64,000 bases of DNA, from the NCBI RefSeq assembly GCF_030848805.1, contig NC_092366.1, positions 1,612,001 through 1,676,000 of the forward strand, given 5' to 3'. This DNA is from Temnothorax longispinosus (Eukaryota > Arthropoda > Insecta > Hymenoptera > Formicidae). Positions 26,553-40,004 of the stretch are shown here, piece by piece. A program made the translations under genes and the position numbers. Within the stretch, counting starts at the first letter, position 1. Each line of letters begins with the position of its first letter. The notes beneath the pieces were generated by a model, which saw only the letters and a list, made by a program, of their open reading frames with translations, was not told the origin of the DNA and made no database searches.

Positions 26553-26973
26553 CGAGCTTTGAATTTGTTCATTTACTCCGTTTAAATAATGATTAAATAA
26601 TGATTAAAATTATTTATATCATTGATATTTAAATTTTATAAGAAGATTACAGATTCGCATATTTGCACAATATTGTTTCGAACTGAGCTTTAATTAGTAG
26701 CATTAAAAAATTGCAATATGAATACGCAACGTACAGTTTAAAATCGCGAATACGTAAGCTACACTATTAGCTTGCGTATTCGCGATTTTAAACTGTACGT
26801 TGCGTATGCATATTGCAATTTTTTAATGCTACTAATTAAAGCTCAGTTCGAAACAATATTGTGCAAATATGCGAATCTGTAATCTTCTTATATTTAAATA
26901 TCAATAATATAAATTATTTTAATCATTATTTAATCATTATTTAAACGGAGTAAATGAACAAATTCGAAGTTCG
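26553..26973. repeat. 421-base fold-back: two ~206-base inverted arms with an 8-base loop
   Basis: The left arm (26553-26760) and right arm (26769-26973) are reverse complements of each other around the loop ACACTATT (26761-26768). Aligned by eye, they differ by about seven substitutions and one three-base gap, roughly 96% identity. No protein is encoded. There is no clear target duplication at the outer ends. It could be a fold-back transposon, a recent inverted duplication, or a locus whose transcript forms long double-stranded RNA feeding the siRNA pathway. The high arm identity implies recent origin or continuing arm homogenisation. Confidence 0.93.
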
Positions 26974-29900
26974 TTAATAGGTAGTTGGTTTGTTAATAAA
27001 TATACGCGGACATGTAGTTGCGTATTATATAGCTTCATTCGGCTGTCGCAAGATCTTGCGGAGGCTCTCAAACGAGAAAAAGGCGCGAGATAACCGAAGT
27101 CGAAATTTATGGCAAATTTCTGACAATATCGTGTAAGCGTTACACCTTCTATTTCGCAACACTTGCTTCTCTTTTGCGAGCCATAATTTATATCGCTGAG
27201 CATCTCTCCAGCAGCCGGCAAGATCGCATTCGCGTTTCATCCTCGTGACGGACGGACGAAGGAGGAGTATCCCCGTGAGAGCATTTGACCGGCCTTCGGC
27301 CAATGAAGAAGCTCTCGAGACGTTTCTTCGACAAACTGAAAAATCTGAATCCGCTTTGCCGTGGGGCGGCCATATGGCGCGGATTTGATTAATTGTGCGT
27401 GTGCTCCGCGGCATCGCGAACGCGCAACGAAACGTTATTATCCCGGAGACGAATTGCCTCGCTACTTTACATGCCGCTCCTTCTTCTTTCTCCTTTTTTC
27501 TCGCGGCGGTGGAGATAAACCGCATCATTTGATCATCATCCCCCGCGCCCGTTAGTGTAAAAAATGCCACCTCATTCCCGCCGCTTTCTCAAGCACTTTC
27601 GACGACAACCTCGAACACCGCGCGTGATGTATCGCCACGACTTTTTTTTTTACCAATGTGGTTTTTATCAACTACCGATGGGTAAATCGCGAGACTCAGT
27701 TTGCACTGGGAGAGGAGAGGCATGTCACCGCTAATTACTTTCTCAATTCATTATAATATTATGTAAAGGAGTTGAAAATATTTTATGCCTTATTCCTGAT
27801 ATTAGGGTAAAATATTAAAACAAAAATTACGAAAATATAAGATAATACATTAAATATAATGTAATTATCTGGTTTATAATCTTTATTATAATATAAAAGT
27901 ATTCTTTTTAAAAAAGAACAGTGAATTGAGGAAAACTTAGTGCAAAATATAATTTTAGAAACATAACTTTTCAATCAAGAAAAGTTAATATTATAATACA
28001 TAATACTAATTGTTATAAGGATTATTATAAGACTTTTATCATATTATTGAAATAATCACTGAAAATAATAGCGATAAAAAATAATAAAATTTTGCAATTG
28101 AGCTGTCTTCAGCATCTCATGTCTCAGATAACCCGCATGGGTATGTCGAAAACCGCAAGCAAGTCGCAAGCGGTGCACGCGATTCTCGATGCGCGTAGTC
28201 CGGCAGCCCGATCGATACGTCACGTCGTTACAGCGTTTAAGATGGATGAACTCAGAATCTGCCAGATGTTAGCAGCGAGGAGAGGAGAGCCGTCGCCGGA
28301 GGACCCTCTCTCGCGCTTTCTTCCCCCTGTCGGCGCAATAACGTCGCCGTCGAAGATTATCCCGGGGGCGAGGAGCGCGCGGGGCTCCGATTTCGTTAAG
28401 GATGGCTAGCCAGACTGGCTGCCACCACTTGCTTGCACCCTTCGCGACGAGCTCGTGCCAAGCAGATGTCTTATTGTCATGCTAAGGGATCACCCTTGTG
28501 CGATATGTAACGTCTTTCGGCCTGTCGCTACCGCCGTCGGTTTCTGCTTGTTTGAAATTATTTTTTCAGCAGCCGGGGGGGTTGAGTCGGAACACGTAAC
28601 GTATCCCGGCGGAGCCGCCCTTCTTCTTGCCGCTGCAGTGGGCAGTACACGCCATACGGCAAGTACAGATCGTTGTACAAATTAGGCGATTAATCGCGGC
28701 GCAGAGCTCGGAGAGATGATCCTTGAGGTACATGCGACGCCTTTCAAAATTTTCTCAGGAATCTACGAGGCAATGTGTGTGAGATTTTCCATATAAGTTT
28801 TCAATTACAACCAGTTATTTAATTATAGCCTGATTTGTCATTTATACGTTTTATAGACATAACAATGACAGATCTTGATTGTGTCTCTAGATTAATTAAT
28901 TCTCAACTCTTTCAAGACTTTGCCGAATTCTTAAAATATAATAAAAATGTTATAACTGTCTTTTAGATTAGAATCATTGTAGATCGTCTCTGACATAAAT
29001 CATCGAATACAAATTGCGAACGAATTTGTGACTCGTGACAGTCGTCAGCTTTCGCGGCGCGCGTTCGTTTTCAAACTATGAAAGCGACTTCCTTAGCTTT
29101 CAATTTTACCCCAAGAAGGCGATCTCAAATAAAATCGGCAGCTGCCATCGACCATTGTATTTCGCGGGCACGGGCTACGCGGACTTTTGTTGTTCCAGTG
29201 CTTTTGTCGCGGCGCGGCGTCCGTATTACGTACGAGTGACTCTCGATCGAGAAATTTATCGAGCCGCGCCCCAATAGAAGACAGCCAACACAAACTGTCT
29301 GCGATCAGTTGGCGCAGATCCTAGAAATCGCGTTCCGATTTCAATCTCTTCTCTCTTCGACGAATTTGTAGTAAATTTTTCCGTATAGAGAATGTCATTA
29401 AATTTAGAACATTAAATATCTTACAATTAGTGACTAAATTTTAATTTAAGCAAAACATTTTGTATTAATCCACAATATTTCAATTAAAATACATATTAAA
29501 GTCAAATAATAGATAGTTTGTATATTTCGAAAAGTCGCTCGAACTAAGGTCCTTAATTTTTTAGCGTTTGGCCTGTCCTCAGTTTCGAGTCTCCGAACAT
29601 GAGAGGTCTCGTTGCGTAAGTGACTTCTGATGTCGAAAATCAAGCCTCCCCGTGGTGTCGAGACCGGGACCAGGTGTCGCGAGGGCACTTCGGTGGAGAA
29701 CGTTCGTTAGTCCACGTTAGAGCCGATTTTATCGATTCGAGACGTCAACTGCGTCGTACTCTTGGCCCTACCCGCCCTTCGCGTTCCCCGGAGCGTTTAA
29801 TCACCCCGCGGTCACCCCAATACTTTCTTTTCTGCACTCGCTCGTTTTCCTTCGCTTCATCCTCCTGCTCCCCCACCCCCCCGAGCACACGCTTCTTACG

Positions 29901-32900
29901 TTATAAAATACTATTACGTTATAAACGATAGCCAGGTGTCCCGAAGTGCCACCGTGTTAATCCCCCTCTACTCTAATACGCAGGTGTGCCCGGCACGCGC
30001 ACTTCTGCATCCCTCTCGCGCGAGCACCGCCGTTTTCTCTCTTTCACTCTCTCCCTTTTCTCGCTTTCCTCGATAAGAAGGTGCCGGGCATTCCTGAAGG
30101 AACGTGTACGAGCAGGATCCTTAGAAATCGTCAAAAGTAATTTAAGTATAATAATTTCCCAACGCAAATTCGTATGTAACTGGAGAGCTTTAATTTTTGT
30201 TAGGGAGTGATATTGGAGAATTTTTCTCCAGGCAAAAAATATTCCCTTTCATTTTTTCACAAAAGTAGATATAATAAAAAATAGGTAAAAATACAAATGT
30301 GCATATATCTCGGAATGAGACCGCATTTCTCTTCAATTAATATAGAGCTAGAAGTATTAAACAACAAAATGATTTAGGTCTATAATATTTCACAGTTAGG
30401 CTTCTTTAGGGTTTAATCTTTCAATTTTCTGTAAATACATCCGATAAGAAAGTGGTTAACGCATATCGAGGCAACGTATCTACCGAGTGACAGGCTGCGC
30501 GCCGTGACGATAACCGTCTTAAACATAAGGCGGCCCCGACTGTGTCCGTTTTCTGAATCCAGGACAGAAAGTGGGCTATCTAACAAGACGACATAAGGCG
30601 CACGTGCTATACGCGTGGCTGACGTCTCGCCAGATGACTTCTAATTAAATTACCGTAATTATCGGAGCCCGAAGTCACGGCCGAAGGCGTTCTTCTGATC
30701 GACGAAACTAGGTGTTAAAACGGTTATATTATGTCGTGGTCGCGGCGGTGCTATCGTGCGACCGTACGTTATGTCGAGTATCTGTAATATAAGCGCGATG
30801 GTTTAACAGAAGCAAAAAAATCGAGCAAACGGATATCCCAAGTGCATAATAATTTCTTATCCCTGATTTTTCTTGACCGCGTTTTATTTCTCAAAAATGA
30901 ATAAATGTTGCTTATTGTGTTATGAACATAAGAGATGGATCTTAAAATAATGCAAATTTCTTGAGAAATTGTTTGTCTTTACACTGCGCTTGTTGCAGAT
31001 ACAGATTTAGCAATGCAAATCTTACTTTTCTTAATAAAAATATCATAGTATAGTTTTTTGTAAATGTAACAAGAAAAATGCAAATTGGATGATAAAACGT
31101 ATTTGTCAGTTTATTTGAGGTAAATTTCAGTTTAATAATATAAAAAAAAACTTAAATATACAAAAGCAATTGAAATCAATTTTCTTGTGTATAATTATCT
31201 GATTTTTGTTGAAGAGAAATCAACTTTGATTTGAACAGAAAATATCCAAAATGAACGGAGTAGAGATCATTATTATTATAATTACATATAAATTGTAGAA
31301 TATATATGCTGTGTATACGTATATTTTAGTTGTTCTCTCATTAAAGAACTCGCATTCGATATTCTACTCTATCAGACAAGACTGAATCTTTGAGTTTGTG
31401 TATAGCAAATTCTTCTCCACTTTCGATATTTGCGTTTGCACGAACGTGACATACACGCGTGTGCGCGCAAAATCCGAATGTGCGGTCTTGGTGTTCGTGA
31501 TAACGAAGTATTTCGGCGAGTAGCCGCGTATAATGAAGAGCGTTTTGCGGTGCTACCGGCTAACCTCAAGTCACGCAGCATATCGACACGAACGGCATAA
31601 TTACGGAGCGTTTTCGAGAAGATCACCACCGCGACGAAATATCGTACAAGCAAGTAACGCGAGTGCCGCACAGTCGTTGCACATAAAACATAAGGAATTT
31701 GCGCGTGTGCATTTTCCGGCAGCTTCTAAAAACGGACATAACTACCGGCGATAAGCAACAGAGGTCAAGACAAAAATATTTACTTTTCTTTAGTCTTAGA
31801 TTTATTCAATGATTTCAAAAAATCAACGAAAATTATCATGTGCAGTTTTCTAATGCCAGAAATACGTGACACTGGTATACCTACATTCGAATCTGATTGC
31901 ATATGAACATAATACAAACATTGAAGTATTTTTATCAAATATTACAATATAGCGAGAAAAATCTTTGTTCTGAATATCATATTTTGATTAAATAAAATTA
32001 CCTTCTTTGACGAAGGAATAACAGATATTATATATATAGGAATAATAGGTATTATTAAATTGAAATATTAATTATGCTCAACGTATTAATTTTGCTCAAC
32101 ATATATACTAAGGCTTTTTTTCGCGAATGAGTTTCTGGAATTGGTGCGGATGCACGAATCGCAGAAAAGGTCAGGGACGTGTTTCACTGAGGGGAAACCG
32201 ATAAGTGGGATGGCGATCCCAGCAACTGACTGTCGTCTTATCATTCGGTCTCAGCTGTTCGCCCCACGCGGCGCGTCCCGATTCTCGGAAGGACCTCGTA
32301 AAAATATCACACAGGATGCGAGCCGCCTGCTACAGCGACCTGCTACGCGCCGGCACGGCGCGGACTCACGTTTCGGTCTTTCATCCCTGGGATGCACATG
32401 GTACACAATTCATGGAAACGCAGATCAAAACATTTCGCGTTCGATGCATCCGCATCTCTATCTAGAGCAGGTACAGATTACAATTATTCTTTATTGAGCT
32501 TAGTTTATTTGAGTTGGTGCAGTTTCATAACTTTTCCGTTAGTAAATTATCTTTGTTGCGTCGACTTGCGATTAAATCAGCATATAGTAAAAGAAAATCG
32601 TGAAATAAAAAACCATGAACGAAGACAATTGTTCTTAGAAAAACTCAGAAATAAAAAATACTACGTTTTCAGTTTTAACATGAACTGTAGAAAGCAAAAG
32701 CATACAGGATTAGAATAATTTGCAATTTGTTTTGTTTTATTTGTACTTTAAATGTACTATTGTGAAATTTTTAGAAGTTTTTTCTACAAGCTCTTATTTA
32801 TATGTATAAGTAAATCATTTATTCTTTTTTAAATATTCATGTACTGTAACATCTTTGTTTATATATTTCTAAATATTTTCTTTGATAAATAAGCAAAATA

Positions 32901-34255
32901 TAGCTAAAGTATTTATTCATATTATCAAATATGCAACTATTAATTATAAATTATTAAATCAATTAGAAATTATAAAAAGATCTATTGTGTGCAAATCAAT
33001 CTTCCTTTAAAAAGAAAAATCGAACTTAGTAAAATTATTTAATCACCGAAGAAGCGTGATCTACCATAATCAATCTAGATAGTTTTTATAGATTTTTGAA
33101 TGCAACGCAATCTTTCCTTCATTTCGAAAATTGACTGGATAGGATCATGAGTGCCTCTTAAGTACACCATATACATACATATTACCAGTTATGAAGAATA
33201 CGGTGATCAACAAGTTAGACCGTGAGTTTTTCTGCCGATAGCCAATACCCAAGTAACTAGTCGTTATCGCTTCGTGTGCCGGTTGCGTTTAACCGGCTCC
33301 GGCGAAACCTGGAGCCCTTATTTTCACGGAAAGCACCTTTTATGCTCGTCGACCAAATCCTCTTGCATTTACCGCAAAACAGACTCCGCTTCTGTTTAAG
33401 AGAGAGCGCGTAGAAGTCGAGGTGGCGCCTATAGGTACACCTCGTAATAAACTTTTTCAGAGCGGCGTTCTTTATCGATCGCGTGATCAATTTTTCGCGA
33501 TATTAATTCGGAATTCACCGAATTTTGTCTGCGGCCGGGACCGCAGGGGACGAAGACAGACACCGCACGGGAACAAGGAAGGACATCGTGGCGAGAAAAG
33601 GGGCGGCTCCGCGGAAATCCATCGACGCGTACCGCGATTTTGCATGTAGTCATTATCTTCTTGCGAAGACTTTCTCTCTCTTTCTCTTTCTCTCTCCTCT
33701 TCTTTCTCTCCTACACTCTTCTTTTTTTCAAGCGACCCTGCCGCGAACGGAATTACCCGGGAATTCTATCGACAAATCTCGCGACCATCTCCCGTTGGCC
33801 GGCGCAGACATTATCATCGCATTAACCGTACTACGGAGAGAAAGAGAGAGCAGGAGAGAAAGAAGAGGAGCTGGTCCAGCCCGGTCCCAGACAATCCAGC
33901 GACGGTTTCTGTCCTACTGACGCTGCTTTCGGAGAGATGAGAAGAAGGAGAAAGAGGAAAAAGGTAAGAGAAAGGGAGATGAAAAGAAAGATGGAGACCC
34001 GATGGGTACAAAGACCCACCAGACGGTAGTACTCGTTTCTTTCTGTTGCCTTTCATCCTTCCCGGCACTTCCTTCCCACCGTCTACTCTCTACCTCCTTC
34101 TCCTTTCTCTCCTTCTTCACCTTCTTTTTCTTCTTTCCTTTCATCGCGCACGGCACCTCCATCGTTCCAATCGGAATTTCGCTCGCGATCATCAACTTAT
34201 CCACGAAATCAAGCTCGTATTTCCAGTGGTGAGAGAGAGAGAGAGAGAGAGAGAG

Positions 34256-34291
<36 letters not shown>

Positions 34292-34480
34292 AAAAAAATG
34301 GAGCATGAGAAGTTTCAAACAATTGCTTTAACTATTAAACCTTTATAAGTATCGCGAAGTAAATATTAATTATAATAAAAAATATGCAATTAAAATTATT
34401 AATAGAAATATCTTTAACTTCCTGAATTCTCCTTTCTAATGATTTTATCCCATCTAAGCACCCTTTTCGTATTTTATAGA
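26974..34480. other. Noncoding; GC islands and AT-rich DNA
   Basis: A GC-rich island at 27,000-27,640 has a 181-codon minus-strand frame (27,025-27,570) that resembles nothing known and overlaps several other frames. Further islands lie at 28,090-28,740, 29,030-29,340, 29,620-30,130, 30,460-30,800, 31,370-31,750, 32,140-32,470 and 33,240-34,290. The last carries alternating C/T-rich and G/A-rich tracts. Intervening DNA is AT-rich. No gene is supported. Confidence 0.55.
34230..34289. repeat. (GA)n microsatellite
   Basis: About 29 GA units, interrupted once by AAAAG near 34,257. Confidence 0.95.
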
Positions 34481-34482
34481 TA

Positions 34483-34936
34483 CACTGTTGGAAAATTTTT
34501 GTAGTTTTGTTAAAAAAGGTCCTTGTTAAAATTGTTGTGTAAAATAATCAACACATACATGTGTAGATATAATATATGCCTACTATGTTTTAATTAAACT
34601 TACCAAATTGAAAATGTAAAATTATTAAAATAATTTAAAAAATATGTTAAAGTAACACAATTTGAACGTATTTAGTAAATGTGTTGAAATTTACAGAAAA
34701 AGAGTGTTGATTTTATCTTACAATCTTAACTTCAACATAAAAGTTATGTTAATTGTACACGTATAATTAACCTCAAATTACGATCAGAATTACATTTCCT
34801 TTCTGTTGAAATATTTTAACATAGTATCGATGTTACCATTTAACACATCCGTATTATTTAAATCGACACAAAAATTTGAGTGGACCGTTTGTGACATGTG
34901 ATTTATGTTATATTTAACACAAATTTTCCAACAGTG
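34483..34936. mobile_element. MITE with CACTGTTGGAAAATTT termini and TA target duplication
   Basis: The left end reads CACTGTTGGAAAATTT and the right end (34921-34936) is its exact reverse complement. TA precedes the left end (34481-34482) and follows the right end (34937-34938). The 454-base interior is AT-rich, lacks a reading frame, and is dotted with TGTTA/TAACA and ACAC motifs. This is the architecture of a non-autonomous Tc1/mariner-type element. Its termini differ from those at 13971-14274, so it belongs to a separate family. Confidence 0.88.
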
Positions 34937-36127
34937 TACATTTTTAAATATCTACTGACACTTTCTTCAGCAAGTATCGAAATGCTAAAAATTATGTAAT
35001 TTTTACATTCCCAAAAAAGAATTCTGAGGAAACACGATCACGATGACGACGACAACGTCATTCAAGGACGCGAGAAACGAAATCCCTCGAAGAATATCAC
35101 CTCCGACGAGTATGTCTGCGTTTAATTGGACGGGGCCCCGATCCGCGCGTATCATAAGACCTCGACGTCGGCGAGGCGGTCCTCGCCTCATCAATCTGGG
35201 CGCTGACTAGCTAATTTCGACATGGACGGCACACAGGGGATCCAGACGTAAATCGCTATCTCGCGAGAGGATAAGTCGATGGAATCGCGCGGATTAACAA
35301 CCGCGGCAGAATCGGCCGCCTTCGCGTCGTCCGTGAGATGGGCAGTCCGATTTCGTGACCAAGCGGTTACTTTCTTGCAACTCTGCCGTGTTAATCGGAA
35401 TGGGGCATACCCGGGGACGTCCGATCCTCTTGGATCGAGTTGTACGCAACGGCGTTTGTAATCGCAATTTGCAGAAAAATGTGCGGAAAGTATGAAACTT
35501 CCCTGCAAACGATACCAGATAATCTGATTGTTTATCAGATAAATCAAAGATTATTTATAATTTTTTCTATGAGAGTTAAACATCATTATCTTATTTTAGT
35601 ATTATTATCGTAGCTCTCTGTTTCCCTCTTTTCTCAACATTATTATTTTACTTTTCTTTTTCGGAGACCGCTCTCCTTCGAATCAAGTCCTATTCTACCG
35701 TGTCAATGCAAATCGTTCCTCGCGACATTTTGCGGCTACGGCGCGCGACGACGGTAGAAACGACTTATCGTAGAAATCCCCGTTGATTGACGTTTCTGCG
35801 AAAGCCGGGAGGGCTCGCGGCGTCGTTGGCTTACCGAAGGACCTCACGCGTGTTGTTATAATACATTCGTGCGTGCATGCTCGCGCGCACGCTCGCGCGC
35901 GCATTGTTGCGGCGTAAACGTTGGTGCACAATACGAATCGAGTTCCATTGAGACAATTGGCAATTTTCGACGCCGAATATCCGTCGGAAGCGGCGGTAGC
36001 GCCCACGGCCACTCACTTGGCAAATTGAAGTCCAGACAATAAATTGCAAACTGTCGTATATGCTACGGTACCGCACGTACGATGCGTCGTAACGCGTGCG
36101 TTACGCGGCCCTACACACGCACGCGTC

Positions 36128-36170
36128 CGCGACGCGACGCGACGCGGCGCGACGCGGAGCGGAGCGCGCG
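36128..36170. repeat. GC-rich (CGACG)n minisatellite
   Basis: Tandem CGACG units change to CGGCG and CGGAG variants over about 40 bases. It is related in composition to the GGCGC tracts near 19.0 and 19.97 kb. Confidence 0.8.
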
Positions 36171-39100
36171 TCGTTTCTTCCTTCTCGCTCCTCCTCCTTC
36201 TGCCTTCTGCTCTTTCGCTATTTCGCCCTTTCTCCCTCCGTCTTTCCTGCCCGGTTTCTCCCTTCCTCCCTTATCCTCTTTTCTCTCTCCTTCTCTCTGT
36301 CGTCGACATAAGGACCGCACGCAGTAACATTACCATTCGGTCGCAGACGAATTCATTGGCTATGCCAGGGCGTCTTCCGTTCACAGGCAGAACGGTTGTC
36401 AGTCCGGTTTGACCCGACTTAGATTGTACGTGAGGAGCTGTTACGGTCGGCACTCATCAAACGATCCCCGAATCGCGCACATCGCATAGAACGGTTCTTC
36501 CTTATCGAAATGGAACGGGTCTATATTTTATCAGGAGAGTAGTGCATAGCGATTGCGCTTCTTTGCTTATCCAACAGCATCGGCGCGTATATCAAGAGGT
36601 ATCGGGCACTCTTCAGTCTACAAAAGCTTATCCTGAGCAAAATAAGATTGAAATATTTCGTATGGTTTTTGATTATTCTTCATAACTGATCGTTAACCCG
36701 AGCTCATAATGTTTTCTAACGTTAGCAGATTTGCGTTATGTTTTAAATCCCTGTTTTTAAAAAATATAAATAATTATTAATTATAATTTTTCCTTTACTC
36801 TTTATAATCAAATTATTAAACGGCTAACATTCGACAATTTTTTCTTAAGATGTTCAATAACATTTTAGATAGAAATCATTAGAAAATACCTTTCTAAAAA
36901 TGTATAATATTTACGACCTCTTTTCTGTGTCAAGTCCTACGCTAAAGAGATAAGATAATGTAATTAGCGCGTATCTTTCGACGCGGACGCTAAATTGCAG
37001 CAATCGACCGATGAGGACAACAGCTGGCTCGCTAATACTTGCGATTGACTCATCGACGCCAGTGTTTTATCAGCAATTCGAATTCCCATACTACCTGCGC
37101 GTCATTATGGTGAGTCGAAAAAGATTCTCACCGGCGGCACATTAAAATATAGGGGCCGTGCGATGCGCATCTGCCTACCTCCATGCGCAATTACGAACGA
37201 AACTGGCATTGTGCGCCGGTGCATCGCATTGACTCGTCCCGCGGTACCCATGAAGAGACGATCTTATGTGTGCGTATGTGTGTGTGTGTCGCATCGATCC
37301 GCACTCTGTCTCTCTTTTCATGGGGGTTTATTCATCGGCGTATCGCGTCGCTATGCCTCCGTGAGAGGTTCGCACGCGACATCGAATCCATGACTATGTA
37401 GAAGTGCTTCGGAGTAGCCTTGCAACTTCCGACCCTCATGTCAAAATCACGTCGTTTCGCATCCTTTCCGATCGTAACACCGCGTCTCTGGTAATATACT
37501 ATATAGATACTCCCCTAAAGATAACTCTGAAGACCGAATTTTACGATGAACGGAGGAAATGACTCAGATTGGTTCCCTTATTTTGAAAAGGCCGAAAGAA
37601 TTGCGCTCCGGCCACGGCAAAAAAGAAACAAGAGAAATCCTCCCGAAAACCCTTTTTTGGGCGAGCCGCATAAACAGCTGGTGGAAGTCGGTCGGCTAAT
37701 CGTACGTCACGTGTGCTCCTTTCGAAAGACGCTCCGAGGCGTCGTAATCTCTTTGAAACTAAATATTGTTACAATATTTACGAGTAGCGGACGAGTGCCG
37801 CGAGCCTTCAGCTGTCGCATCGCGTAACGACTTTGTTAAAAGCGAGTGCTTTTCTCATCCTGTCCAGGAGCCCAACCAGCGCGGCGGAGCGTCCTGACAA
37901 GACAATTTCGAAACAGCGCACTTTACTGAGAAAGGGCCCTCCGGGCCCAGTATTATTGACGTATTACGAGATAATGCGACGGCAGTAATACGTCACTTCC
38001 GGCTGGCTGGTAATAAAGTCGAGGGTTGCGCTTTTTGAGCAACCCGGGCGCACTCTTTAATCGAATATTTAGATAAAGATTCGCGGACGCGCGCGCGCGC
38101 GCGGGCACTCTCCATGGGAGTGCCACATCCGGTGTAATAAGCCGCATCATTATATGCAGATCGTGACATAAAAATTCATTCGACTCGTGCCACGACGAAA
38201 TAGCAGCCACCAAGGAATGCATGCATCTATCAACCTGATATTACGTGAACTAATTCTATACTTTACGAAGTAGAAATGAAGTGATTGAGATCATAATATA
38301 CCGCAAAGTTGATTGTTTTCAGAAATAATGTAGGATAAGACGCGCTTTCTCTTGATCTCTTCATTTAATCCCCCTATCTATACATTTTAATTTAACGAAG
38401 AAACATTAATGTAATAATCTGAGATCAATTTAAGGTATTGATTTGTTTATATTTAATGTCATTTATAATGTAGTTGCTCTTTATAAGTAAGATTTAAATC
38501 AAAGATCTGAATTTTCTGGATGAAGCTTTCGAAGGACCGAACCGAGAAAAAAGTTTTCTCACGTACTTCACGGTCTTCCTGCGACGATCGAGCGCGAAGA
38601 GTTACCAGGTGACATCCGGGTAATGAAAACTCCCTGGGTTCGGTAAAGGTAAAAAGGTGTAGGTGAATCTGCGCGCGTATACTATGACCTACTTGCACGG
38701 AACGAAGGCAAGTAGAAAAAAAAAATCCGTGGGGAACAGATAGGAACTCCTTACCGAACCGTGGGAGAGTCCTTCGGGACGATCAGCCATTGAACTTTCT
38801 CCTTCCGGCCTTTTATCTCTCTGAAGCCACAGATTCTGCGATCGCGCGCGTCACAAAAGAAGGGAGAGAGATTCGTGTCCTTTATAATTGCGTCTCCTTA
38901 AAAAAAAAAACGGAATCCAACGCGGCTCGTATGGGTGCAGGACGTATACATATATTGTGTGACACGATAACTTTGCGACGCGTTAGAATAATGGATTTGA
39001 TTCGCCTTAATGTCGGAAGTCGGCCAGTCGGACTTCTCACTCGGCCGCGCGTCGCGCGTCGCCCGCCCCGCGCCGTCAGAAGACTAACGCACGAATATCG

Positions 39101-39958
39101 GATTACGTCGGTGAATCTTCGTGAAGGAAAAAGGAATTGTTCAACAAGGCTCACGCTTTCTGTTCACTAAAACGCGCCCATTACCGAACACCTCGCATAA
39201 TTGTCGCGTTATGGCGCGTGATTTGTCAAGATTGCGATTCGATTTTGCGAACGTTATGTTCGCTTGATTGGTGAATAATTTCAGAGTTAAGTAAACACTC
39301 TTCTCTCTTTGGGTTTGTACGAGTAATTTATGGTGAATATTAGAATGCTGCAAAAATTCTATCACGATATTAAAATAATTAATGCGCCACTTTGAATTAT
39401 ATAGGTACGATCGTTTTCTGCTTTTTTCTATTTAAATATATAAATCTTCTTTGTAAAAAATTTTTAATTTGGACAATAATTCGTCAAAGGAAAGAGAATA
39501 ACTCTGCATTCCGTCACACGTCTGGCAAGAGATAGAGAGATGTTTTTAAGAATCTTGTTGTTTCTATAGTGTGTAAACAGAAACCAAATGGTCGGATAGC
39601 AGTGTCATAAAACGATTCTAGTTTCCCACGGACGGTATCTCACCATTTGAAGGACCTCGAAATCCTCGAACAGAATAACTCGTGAAAAATGAGAAGTGTT
39701 AGGAAAAGCCACTTTTATGACGACAAATATTCAAAATCCTGTAAAAAATTAGAAAAGTTAAAAAGGAACGATATATACAACTCTTAAAAAAAAAATAATT
39801 TTATTAAAAGTATATTTTGTCGCAGCGAGAAGAGAAAAAATTAATAGTTTATTGCAGAGAGTTTTGAATAAAACCAAGTGTAATTAATAAAATTCATTTT
39901 ATATAAGTAGAAATACAGTTTCATATACTGTTTTTAAAATATATAAATTTTAAATCTC

Positions 39959-39961
<3 letters not shown>

Positions 39962-40003
<42 letters not shown>

Positions 40004-40004
40004 C
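39962..40004. repeat. (CT)n microsatellite
   Basis: About 20 CT units with one TTT interruption. Confidence 0.95.

Noticed and set aside
27350..27416. Hairpin whose arm (TTGTGCGTGTG at 27,393) resembles the start of miR-210
   Set aside because: The first eleven bases match, but the rest differs from a microRNA that is nearly invariant in insects, and the stem pairs the wrong part of the arm.
27025..27570. 181-codon minus-strand open frame next to the fold-back
   Set aside because: Composition is unremarkable and no motif is recognisable; GC richness explains its length. It is kept only as a note.
36017..36076. Possible 20-codon minus-strand first exon ending at GTGAGT
   Set aside because: Only a donor supports it; no partner exon or recognisable peptide was found.
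37934..37948. GGGCCCTCCGGGCCC stem and similar short GC palindromes (1777-1804, 52,254-52,335)
   Set aside because: Short perfect stems are expected in GC-rich islands and have no further structure or context here.
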